Below are positions 1 to 9,832 of a stretch of DNA of 64,000 nt, piece by piece (within the stretch, counting starts at the first letter, position 1; each line of letters starts with the position of its first letter). The DNA comes from Pachyseris speciosa (Eukaryota; Cnidaria; Anthozoa; Scleractinia; Pachyseridae): assembly GCA_016490735.1 (NCBI GenBank), contig JAEMWC010000015.1, forward strand, positions 1,255,001-1,319,000. Reading direction: 5' to 3'. The notes beneath the pieces are model-generated. The model was not told the DNA's origin. It saw nothing but the letters and a program-made list of their open reading frames with translations, and did not search any database. Made by a program: the position numbers and the translations under genes.

Positions 1-1185
1 AGGAAAAGTATTGGTTAGACTGGGATGAAGCAATTGCGCACAGGAAAAAGTTTCATTCTGAGTCATGAGCAGCATGTACGTTGGAGATCTTCAAGTTATC
101 AATCTAGTGGCCTTGACTTTCACTGTCTTGGACTAAACCAAATATAACATTGGGTAGGTAGTTGTGTTTAATCTAGCTTTGGTTACTTTGTAACTGTGGA
201 GCATTAAAAATGATAAACTCGTATATGTAACTGAAAAATTCCAAGTTGCATCAGATTTAAACATTTTAAAGGCCTCTAAACCAAACTTGAAAGCATAAGC
301 CTTACATTTGTCTATGTTGTACTTTTATCCATTTCCATCGTTGCCATAATTACTTTCTACTGCAGTCTCGTGGATGCTTGTCTCTTATTGGGTACATACC
401 AGTAGTAATTTCTTTTCTCAATGTACACTATGGCAAACATCAGTAACATTCACAAAATGTCATAAAGGTCATCCCACTGAAGTACATGTATAACCTGCAC
501 AGAGTTTTTGTTAAACTTTGCTTGTTGCCTGTTTATCTAATAAATATTTTTAAATTTAATATGGTGGTCCACGAAATGAAATGACAGCAATATGTTTACA
601 TGTACATGCAGTGATTAGTTATGGCATTGTAATAAATAGATAATTTCACGACTGCATGCTAAATTCATGTTACTGATTATTGCTTCCTTTTCAACACTGG
701 GAATTGGTTTATTTATTTTACTGGAAGAAAGCTATTGTTTAAATTATTCAAAATAAGATAAAAATATTCGGTCACCATATAACTCACTGTTTACCTCTCC
801 CGTGAGCTCCAGAGCCCTCTTTTCTTTAGGCTACGATCATGTCTTCCCTCCCTACTCATCTCTTAAAAAAAAAACGCATGATCGCAGGTTACCTTTTTAT
901 TGCATGCTAATAACGCATGAAATTATGCGCTTTAAGGATGTGCAATGCAAAAGCAGAGAATAACCTAGCTTGAGTTGAGGTATAATGACAAATTAAAGTG
1001 TCATGACTGAGGGATTCGATTCTAAAAAAGTGTTATGCTGCCATGAGTGCGTTGGTATTTTTGTTGTTTTGGGAAGAACAGTGGCCTAATGTGGTGAAAG
1101 CATTTGGACTCCATGTAGACCAACAGTCCAGCAGATTCATTGTGTTTTGTTGGACAAGATCCATTGTTCTTGCAGTAATATTCCA
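1..1185. other. No gene recognised
   Basis: AT-rich sequence with short scattered ORFs in several frames, none with a recognisable domain or convincing splice context. It could be intron or 3' untranslated sequence of a gene lying outside the window, but nothing here shows it. Confidence 0.5.
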
Positions 1186-1189
1186 TCCC

Positions 1190-1465
1190 TCCTTGGGGAA
1201 GCAGGGACGAGATAGTGGTGACCGTGAGAGCACACACTTACCACCAATTTGACCCGGACCCGATGTCATGTCATGATATGAGAGCTGAGTTTGTTGTTTG
1301 AGTTTGTTGGTTCTCATCCTTGCTGCAAGGATTTTTTTCTCTGGGTTCACTGCTTCTCCCCCCCCCCCCCCCACCCCCTCTCCCTCCCCTCCCCTCCCTA
1401 ATAACCAACACTTCTAAATTCCAATTTGATCAGGAATCCGATCGAGGGCCACAGGTTTGTTACGC
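1190..1465 (+). mobile_element. Diverged tRNA-derived SINE relic
   Basis: The segment aligns by eye with the much better preserved SINE near 55.0-55.26 kb. Shared blocks are the GTTGGTTCT motif, the TTTTTCTCTGGG block, a C-rich stretch ending CCCTCTCC, and the tail with CTAAATTCCAATT followed by a GAATCCGAT-like block and CACAGGTTTGT. The tRNA-like head is degenerate. A run of C has expanded in the middle. ORFs called across it on either strand are products of the repeat. Confidence 0.55.
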
Positions 1466-1552
1466 ACAAGGCTATTATGTACTTTCCCCGGTAAACAACG
1501 TCCTGACAAGTCAACATACAAGTAGGAAAGTCGTCGAATGCAATCATGAGTG

Positions 1553-1558
1553 TTTATT
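1553..1558 (-). terminator. Possible polyadenylation signal AATAAA
   Basis: TTTATT on the plus strand (AATAAA on the minus strand), about 200 bases downstream of the stop of the small minus-strand ORF. Confidence 0.3.
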
Positions 1559-1757
1559 AAAATCTTGCCATTCATTGCAAAATACAACATAAAGAAGTAT
1601 AATTTAACATGAAACATGCATGGAACACTGTTACGACTGCTACTGCCTTTTGGATCGGATATCGATCTTCACACCGTGATTTTTTTCATTTACTCAAATG
1701 GAAGGAAAACCAAAACACTGACATACAGAACAGAAATCTCGCCTTTGCAAATTTTCA

Positions 1758-2141
1758 TTACTCCGAACAAAGCTCTTTCCTACGTTCATGTAAAATTGAG
1801 TAAAAGTCAAGAGGTTTGAAAATGTCTTCGTAAAGCAATCGCCACTTCTCGTCACTCAATTCTTTAGCTGCTGCTGTTAATTTTATCTCTTGGCTCAAAA
1901 TATAAGTTTCGTGGAGTTCCCTCTCCGTTTTACGTGTCAGTGATGCGTTCATATCGTGGTGGAACACGGCGGGTTCTGGGGACAACGTCTTTGGACACTG
2001 CGCTTTAATTTCCGGAGACAGCTCTGGGACATTTGGCGAATGGTCTTTCATATTCGTGGATTGCGTGCCAAACTGCGTCACTTGGTCATTCCTGGACTTC
2101 TTGCTATGAGTTCCTTGCGGATCGATCATATTGAGTTCCAT
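1758..2141 (-). CDS. Small unrecognised protein (127 aa from the first ATG)
   Basis: Single open frame on the minus strand. The frame is open to 2195, but that codon is TTG; the first ATG is at 2139-2141. The predicted protein is hydrophilic, starts MELNMIDPQG, has a Ser/Thr/Pro-rich middle and ends in a charged stretch (EKWRLLYEDIF...HERRKE). No signal peptide, membrane segment or known domain is visible. A TATATATAA box sits at 2231-2239 on the same strand, and an AATAAA signal lies about 200 bases past the stop. Together these make a compact intronless transcription unit plausible. It could also be the last exon of a spliced gene or a chance ORF. Confidence 0.35.
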   Translation of the reverse strand: MELNMIDPQGTHSKKSRNDQVTQFGTQSTNMKDHSPNVPELSPEIKAQCPKTLSPEPAVFHHDMNASLTRKTERELHETYILSQEIKLTAAAKELSDEKWRLLYEDIFKPLDFYSILHERRKELCSE

Positions 2142-2230
2142 TTTACAAGCAGTGTTATAAACAAACAGAAACAGCTCAGTGGTCTTTGGCTGCAATCAGC
2201 TCGAATGACTGAAAAACAACTCTGTTCGCT

Positions 2231-2239
2231 TTATATATA
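2231..2239 (-). promoter_or_regulatory. Possible TATA box for the 1758-2141 ORF
   Basis: Minus-strand TATATATAA about 90 bases upstream of the first ATG of the small ORF. Supported only by the motif and its spacing. Confidence 0.3.
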
Positions 2240-2241
2240 GT

Positions 2242-3400
2242 ACAAAGCCTCTTATTGTTGCTCACAAACAAAGCAGAACTCTCGGCAAAGCGTTTTGTTG
2301 GAGGTGTTATTACACTAATGGCCTATAATTAGCGTATAAAGTGCGACGCGGTCTTATGACCATTGTAATAATATTAATATTGCTGTTCGGACATAATTTG
2401 ATTTTCAAACGATATAGCGAAAACTGGTGAAAATTGAAATGTTCTGAACAATTCGACACCGGCAATAAATGAAAAGGATTTACGATGTCAAATTGTTCAG
2501 AACATTATTTTATATTTAGTACTTTAGGTTTGTTTATCTGCTTTTTGATAATTAAAAGTGTCAAATCTTAATTATAGTGTTTACCATGGCTAATTACTCT
2601 GTTGTAATTGTAATATTTCTAATTATTAGTTTCTGTTTTGTGCTATTTTTGTACTATGTGTGCGTGTTTTTGATAAATTGCTGTTGACGATAATTGTTTC
2701 TTTTCGGAGTTACAGTGATCTTGAAAAACAGCACTTGACGTTTCTTGTTAAACAACTTGCCCAGTGATATCCCTAAAGATTTGTAGAAATATTTCAATCG
2801 CATCAGTGTAGAAAGACTGATTTTCTGACACTATATTTTACAGTGTAACTGCTTCAGAGTTTTTTGTATTTTTCGAACACGTCGATAACAGAATTTAGGG
2901 GATTTTAATGATGTCGATGACGTCAAGCATCCCTCTGTCTCAAGACTTCCTCTGCCGAAAGAATCCAATGGCCCTGAACAATGGCCCTTTGAATGACAAA
3001 AGCAAATGCTGCCCAAGTTTCGAGTGACTTATGGCAATTGTTAGGATAGCTAATCATATGACTTGGAACGAAATTTGAAATACATGATAGGCGCGAGTAA
3101 TTTGTTCAAAGGCTAACAAAATTGAACGACAAAGCTCATGCTTCGAAAAACCCCATTGCGCGTGCGTAACTAGTGCCAGTTTAAAACCGCGAGGCAGAAT
3201 TTAAAACTCAGATTGGCTATCTGTAAAATTCGGCTTTTCTGTTGCAAACCAGGGATAACACTGTAGTATGTAGTTTGTTTGTCTAATTAATTACCATTTT
3301 TCGTTTTCTCTGTTACAACGTTATATTACGGTACAAGTAATTGTATGCGATTGCCATAAGTGCATTGAGTCATAAAACACTTATTCAACTTTTTTTTGGA
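2242..3400. other. No gene recognised
   Basis: AT-rich, no domain-bearing ORF and no clear repeat structure. The 61-aa minus-strand ORF at 2831-3016 shows no family signature. Confidence 0.5.
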
Positions 3401-3409
3401 AAGATGGAC

Positions 3410-3915
3410 TTTTACTCGTTTTTCTCACGATGGAGTCATTTTGTTTATCGCGACGTTTTGATTGCTATACGCTGGTCTTCATCAGGCCATAAAGTCGACG
3501 TTGGTTCGCTTCTACTGATGCGTTGTCATCTTCGTTATTATTCCGGCTATAAGATATTGTTCACACACAGGTCCGCTTTTCTTTCTGGTCGACCTTTATG
3601 TTTTTATATTAGGTATCACGCATCAGGAATTTCCATTCCACCCTCTCTATTGACGCCGGTGTTAGAGTGAAGTCTTACTGGGTTGTTTCCTTGACTCTTT
3701 GTATGTACCAGTCAAGGTCACAATCAATCAACTTGACTTTGTCCAAAACAGCTAGGTACCTGGTTTCGATGGTGTGCTCCAAACTGCAGAGGTTTGTTTA
3801 CGAGCAATTCTTTCTCGCACAGATCTTCTTGTTTCCCGATATACCTTGCCGCATTTACATGGGATCTCATAAACCACACTGTCTTGTTTTTGGTTTTTGC
3901 AATCCCTGAGTTCTG
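3410..3915 (-). mobile_element. Decayed 3' end of a Penelope-like element (GIY-YIG endonuclease)
   Basis: The minus strand from about 3905 reads VVYEIPCKCGKVY, the N-terminal GIY-YIG pattern of Penelope-like retroelements. Frame-shifted remnants of the rest of the nuclease follow, including an R..I..K helix and a final DLDWY-like block. About 250 bases further on is the element's characteristic 3' non-coding motif (plus strand CGACGTTTTGATTGC...CTTCATCAGG at 3452-3487). Several frameshifts and stops show it is dead. The reverse transcriptase portion is absent. The plus-strand ORFs at 3341-3670 and 3667-3909 are its antisense shadows. Confidence 0.7.
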
Positions 3916-4031
3916 ATTGGTTTAGAGGCAATGGTAAATGAGCTCATATACAATGGTAGGCGTGCGAATGTTTTCTCAATGTTTCTGTAATGCCGGACTT
4001 TGAGGTGTTTCTTCCATAGTTTTTAATAAGA

Positions 4032-4066
<35 letters not shown>

Positions 4067-4323
4067 GTTATAGCCAAGTCGGCGCTACGCGCCTTATTGG
4101 ATATCTGATTGGCTGTTAAATTTGATTGGGTAATATTATCGATATTCTCTGAATATTCCGTGTACTGTGTTTTGATGGCATATGCAGGTGTTCAAACAGG
4201 CGTTTGAAGGCCAACGCCTTTGGCTAACTCAGGAAAACTCGGTTAGTGTTTGACTGGTACAGCGTGCAAAGAGCACAAACTTTATTTCCGCTATTCTAGG
4301 CGAGTATAGCAATAAATAAATAA

Positions 4324-5308
4324 AATGGCCGTTTTTATGCTAGAGAAGGTAAAGCCGTCTGAGACGTTAAAGCTGTCTCGAGACGACTTTAACGTCTAGT
4401 ATAAAAACGGTAATTAGACAGACGCCTTTAACGTCTTTTCGTAAGAGCGTCCGAACGACGCTCTTAAAGTGCTACTACGATGAAATTTCCGATATCCATT
4501 TTTTTACATATTCGTTAACAGCACGACTTTTTCAGGTATCTTGCCAAATTTCAGTCCATTACAAACATTAGAAGTTACCTTTTTTGGACTTTTGTTTCCG
4601 AGAGCTTACAGCCGCCATTAATTTTCCTTGTTCCAAGGCTTGGTTGAGAATTTGAGAAAATGACGTCATTTTCTCAAAAATACCCCACGGGCTGAAATTG
4701 TAATAACAATTAGTACAGAATATTGCACGAGGATATCGTCCAAAGCTTTTATTTTTCTTCGTGCGATTTTCTGTACTAATTGTTATAATGATTTCAACCC
4801 TGAGGTATTTTTGAGAAAATGACGTCATTTTCTCAAATTCTCAACCAAGCCTTGGAACAAGGAAAATTAATGGCGGCCGTAAACTCTCGGAAATATAAGT
4901 CCAAAAAAGACAACTTCTAATGTTTGTAATGGACTGAAATTTGGCAAGATACTATCTTGCCAAATTTCAGGGCCTGAAAAAGTCGTGCTATTAACGAAAA
5001 TGTAAAAAAGTGGATATCGAAAATCTCATCGTAGTTGCACTTTAACGGACAGCTTTAACGTCTCAGACGTTAAATGCGTCTAGTATAAAACAGGGACGCC
5101 ATTAACCTGGAAGCAATCCCGCCATGTCTCCAGCAAGTTGCAAGTCGATTTGTTCTTAAATCCGGGCACAAAAAGTTTATTTTTTATATTTTTTTCTGTC
5201 AGGCCGTCTACTAAATGTGCCCCGTTTTTATACCAGACGCCTTTGACGTCTTAGACGTCAAAGGCGTCTATAGACGGCTTTTTCGTCTCTAGCATAAAAA
5301 CGGCCATT
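4324..5308. mobile_element. 985-bp foldback element with nested inverted repeats
   Basis: The element begins AATGGCCGTTTTTATGC and ends with its reverse complement. Near each end are small palindromes built from GACGTTAAAG/CTTTAACGTC-like units. Inside lies a far larger inverted repeat, with arms of about 250 bases (roughly 4480-4735 and 4755-5035) separated by a short spacer. The arms carry matching blocks such as TTGCCAAATTTCAG, TCAACCAAGCCTTGGAAC and TGACGTCATTTTCTCAA. No transposase is encoded and no clear target duplication is visible. The 86-aa minus-strand ORF inside it is a product of the inverted repeat. Confidence 0.75.
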
Positions 5309-5309
5309 A

Positions 5310-5690
5310 TCAATAAAGATTACATTTATAAGCTATACAATACAAGCTATGCATTAGATAGCTACATAAAAAGCTAAAAGATACAGTTGTCATGTATTTA
5401 CAAGTTAAGGTAAAAAAAGCAATAAAGTTAAATTAAAAGAACACATAATAATCAAGTACAAGAGAGAAGCAAACTGGAAAGTAGGGAGGAGATATACGAC
5501 TGCAAGGAAGCGAAGTTTAATTCAATATTAGAGAATGGGCGTCAACATAAAAGTCCTCAATCCCAAGTGAAGTTAGAAGCAACTTATGAATTTTTCTTTT
5601 AAATGCTGTTTTTGTGAGCTTACGCCAGTCAGGGTGTAGACAGTTCCATAATCTCGTACCAAACGCAGAGAAAGACGCAATCTAGATTTC
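5310..5690 (-). mobile_element. 3' end of a non-LTR retrotransposon
   Basis: On the minus strand a short frame reads FGTRLWNCLHPDWRKL, then a basic TKTAFKRKIHKLL segment, the usual C-terminal tail of CR1/L2/Jockey-type reverse transcriptase ORFs, followed by an AT-rich 3' tail abutting the foldback element. Everything upstream of the tail is missing, so this is a 5'-truncated copy. Confidence 0.55.
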
Positions 5691-6280
5691 TGTACATAAA
5701 AAATATCTGCGCACGAGAAACGATCTGCGCACGAGAAAAGACTGGTTTCAATTAGTTATCATTTATTAGCTACTGTTATCAAAAGTTTGCTATCAAAGTG
5801 AATTAATGTTATTTTTAAGGTTAAATTTAATAAGGTGATCAGAAAGGTGCAAAAAATAAAGAAAGAAATCGACAAGAACATTTATTTTAGTAGATTTTAG
5901 ATTTTAACTAAAATATAATTTATTCCGACAACATTTACTTACTTTTGAACTATTTTGGGAATTCTTGATTATAACCAAAGCCGGGATTATTCGCGTTGCT
6001 GTAGACAGTCATAAAACTAAGTGAGGTAAATTCAATAATACGATTAAGAACTATATATTTGGAAAACGTCTGGAATTAATTTGACAAGAAAACTTTTCGT
6101 TTTAACCAACTAACGAGGCGGTTAACCATGCAAACAAGGTTTAATAAGGCATCTCTCAATTTTTCTTACATTGCGTTCCAGACAAACATTTGTTAAAAAC
6201 AAAAACATTTTTACGCCTTTAGCTTATCTTAAGCGTTTTTGGCGCGCGCTCGTGAAAAGTAAACTGTTGCCAAGGTTGTT

Positions 6281-6606
6281 AAGCCGCGGCTACACGAGCG
6301 ATATTTTGCTTGCGATGGTGATGCGATTTTTTGTAAAATTGTCGCGTCGCCGGCGCGCGATGAAAATCACCCGTGTAGCCACCCTCGCGCAGGTGATGCG
6401 ACAGCTCAAAAAATCGCAGAAAAAGAATCGCGAAAAGTTAAACTCATTCAATTTCTCGCGATTCTTTTCTTGCGACTTTTTACCTGTTGCGTTGCCAGTT
6501 CAAGGGTGGCTACACTTGCGATTTTCATCGCGCGCTGGTGACGCGACAAAATTGAAAAAATCGCATCACCGGCGCGAGCGAAAAATCGCTCGTGTAGCCG
6601 CGGCTT
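6281..6606. mobile_element. Palindromic MITE, about 325 bp
   Basis: Long terminal inverted repeats start GCCGCGGCTACACGAGCGA at 6283 and end with the reverse complement at 6604. The arms continue inward with GATGCGATTTTTT, GTCGCG and GATGAAAATC blocks in mirrored order, with an inner palindrome around TCGCGATTCTTTT. Short TTA/TTTA-like flanks might be a target duplication. The 162-aa plus-strand ORF at 6171-6659 runs through this element and is not a gene. Confidence 0.7.
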
Positions 6607-6972
6607 TAGTGTGTTCGAGTGGTATGCAGTGTGTTACGAGTCAACAAACGCTAACTTAGATATATTATGAATAATTTGAACTCAACTCGGTGATTCAAGC
6701 ACATTTAAACTGCAAATGGCTTTCGACGTAAACTCAGCGGAACAAAAGGTTTCGAGATAACAAGGCATTTTGAATTTTCAGAGCGTTATGTCCCTGCGCG
6801 AGCGAGATTTGCGTCACAATGATAACTCCGGCTGACGTGAAAAATGTGTTGTACGTTAAAACCGAAATGATTTAAAAATATTGTACGGACGGCTCAATGT
6901 CTGACTGCACTATGAGTCCGGTTATACAAGAAACTGAAGAGCCTTCACCTAGCAGCTCGATATTGTTCGACA

Positions 6973-9832
6973 GTGATTCATCTTGCGTCTCACTATAACT
7001 TCAGACAGCGGCAACGGAAGAGAACGGTTCGGTTGAAAGTATGGAATTTCACGACGAGCGTTTTCTCAGCATCCGACACAGAAGCAGACTCGGCAGTCTC
7101 ACTCGTTAAATGTCTGAATAGCGCATCGCCTTCATCTTCGCTTCTTTGCCGTCGCAATGACAATTCCGCCATAATACGGCTCAACAACGAGTTGCTGAAA
7201 GCGAAAAGGAGCAACTGGGAAGTCGTGGACGCCCTCGGAAAGGCTTATCAAGATATTAAAGATTTGCGTTTTGCGTGAGCAGAGATTGAATTCTGTCTTA
7301 TCGAATTGCGGCAGCAAACTAGGTGGCGCAAACTGTTTTACTGAAAGCCTGGCATTACCAGATAGCAAAATTATTGAACTGCAGTTTGCGTTAAGGAGAG
7401 AGGAAGTCGTTAAAACTAGCGAAGACTTGCGTACGTTAATGGAAGAACGGGATAAACTGAAGGAAAAATTGGGTAAAAGTGAAAGCGAGCGGCGTTTAGC
7501 AACGTTTACCAGCGATCAACGGGAAAGAGAACTGGTGCTTTCTCAAAGCCATGTTAGAGATTTAGCAGCGAATATTAAAGAGAAGGATGCAAAAATATTG
7601 TCTGTTCAAGACAAATTGACTGCTTTTGAGAATGAATTAAAAGTTAAAGACGAGGAACTCGGAAAAATACGTGACGAGAAAAATGGCTTACGAGAAGCCG
7701 TAATTCGGAGCGAACAAGAGATAGAAGCCCTTTCGGAAAAGCTTCAAAATGTTTTGCTTTCCAAAGAGGAAAGTGCAAAGCATTTGCCCAAGAACGCAGG
7801 TCAGTCACTTGGAACTGAATTCAAACTGTCGACTCCGCAGGGAAAGTCCTCAAGCTAAATGGGGAAGAAATACACGAAGAGGAAGCAAGACTTGCAAAGG
7901 AGCTGCTTTATTTTGAATCAAGACATAATGAAGACATGAAAGTTATCCAAGAATTGAGTTCGCAGCTTAAAGAGTGGGAAAGGTTTGTAAATTTGGATAT
8001 TGCGTTTCAATGTGTGATGACATGCAATATCAACTGAATCTAATATATTCACACTTGCGAGATTGATCTCTTTGGATTTGTTTCTAAGTTTTCATGGATA
8101 TTGCTTAATGAAAAAAATCAACCTTAAATTTATAGCAGATGCTTGTATTGCAACAAATATAGGCTTCTAATATCGGAATAGAATGATTTATTACTTGAGC
8201 TACGCAGCTATAAGCGTAAATTCCACGTTTGGAAAAGCATCTTGCCTTGTTCAGCTAATATTTTTTCAATAAATGCACCTGCTATGCAAAATGCCATAAA
8301 ACACTCACACATCGTTTTTTCGAAAAGTCCTGTTTTCAAGAAGTTGGTTTTAGAGTTATTCGTTTTTAGAGCCTATTTATAATTCTCGTTGCTAAAAAAA
8401 TCGAACCACTGATAGTCATTAAGGATGTCGTTCTTTAATAATTTAATTTAAAAAATAATACTGCTCATTTAATTTGAATTAATTGGCTTTTTTTGTGTTT
8501 TACGTGGAAGAAAATGATAAAATCAACAAGCGATATCGGGCGTACTTGACTTTGGCGCAGTATTACTAACGTCAGAAAATACATTGATCCATAACCCGGG
8601 GTGTAGTTAAATTTTCTTGCAAACATAATCAAAGCGTTATTTAAAAAAATGAGAGTGAACAGTGTATGTTACTCAAAAATTCTAATCTGGTATTTGAAGC
8701 AAATTGTATATATTGAAAAAATCTCAACACGCACCAGTTAAAAAGAAATTATCAAAATCGACACTTGCAGAAATATACAGAAATAACTTGCGACTTCCGT
8801 AAAAAAAAGTCGCTTTTTCACTTGTTTATTTTTTAGTTTTTTTTTTCACACCTCGCCGTGGTGAACAATAGTCGAATATCGCGGCTAATTTCGCGGAACA
8901 ATAAGGAAGATGTTTGGTGCCAAGACTTTTTTATCATATTCGTACCAAAATTTACTCGTACACTGCGATGGCTCGCGAAGTAAACTATTTTTTTGTCTAA
9001 ACTGATGAGAGCCAATAAAGTTTCACGTTTTGCTTTTGTCAAGTGTGAGAGAAGCTATACGTCCTCTTTTCTTCTTTCATTTCAAGTCGTGATGGTCACT
9101 GAGTGTTTCATGCATGCGTGCTTGAAGATCGGTTCAAATAAGTCGCTTTAGTGAGAGTCAGCTTAGTTGTTTTGGTTGTTGATTACGTATAGGCATAGCA
9201 GGTGTGAAAAAAAGACTTTCATTCCCTTTACTTCTGGTTTCACATCGAGTTTCAGATAAATTTCAGCCAAGGCAGCAAGGGAACGATTCTTTCTCTTAAA
9301 CGGATCGCTTAGTTGTTTGGAATCATTTTTTTAAAATCGATGTAAAACCTCCTACTGATTAGAAGCAGATCTCTGTGCTTTAGGGCTTTTCGCACACTTT
9401 TTCCCTTGATAGTATCCGCGAAAGCGGTTTGTTTGTTGTTGGTCAGAAGTTTCTTTTCTTTTTCGTCATCATCTTTATTTACAACACGGAATCACTTTCA
9501 TTACAATTTCCAAACTGTTGTCAAGTAAAACTGTTGAGCAGGACTTGAAAATATATGTACTGATAAATTTAACAGTGTAGAAAGTTATTTCATCATACAC
9601 ACCTGTTTGTCGAGTCAGAGTCAGAAATCTCTTTTGCACTTAATTTCTTTGATCCTGTCGTCGTTATAGTTTTTCTTTGTTTTCAGCATTGTGAAGGCCA
9701 TGAATGAATACGTGCAAGATACGAACCAACAGCAGCTAGAAGCCAGAAACGAAATTTCCGAGTATATAAAAATACTTGAGAAACAACTGCGGGAAGCGAA
9801 AAAGAAAAGGCAAGTCTCCGCAAAAGAACACG
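6973..9832 (+). CDS. FBXO41: Coiled-coil N-terminal exons of the FBXO41-like gene
   Basis: The frame from about 6973 gives a Ser-rich lead and then IIRLNNELLKAKRSNW. The next segment (7315-7799) is almost entirely heptad-patterned, Glu/Lys/Leu-rich coiled coil (for example LRTLMEERDKLKEKLGKSE and KVKDEELGKIRDEKNGL). It continues at 7841-7982 (ARLAKELLYFESRH...LSSQLKEWER) to a GTTTGT donor at 7983. The following exon starts at 9687 after a TTTTCAG acceptor and continues the coil (ISEYIKILEKQLREAKKK). Each phase agrees only if the short stretches 7275-7314, 7800-7840 and 9833-9871 are excised. An earlier ATG at 6897 opens a different short frame that stops before 6970, so the N-terminus is uncertain. 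Confidence 0.65.

Noticed and set aside
6171..6659. 162-aa plus-strand ORF
   Set aside because: Runs across both arms of a palindromic MITE; no domain.
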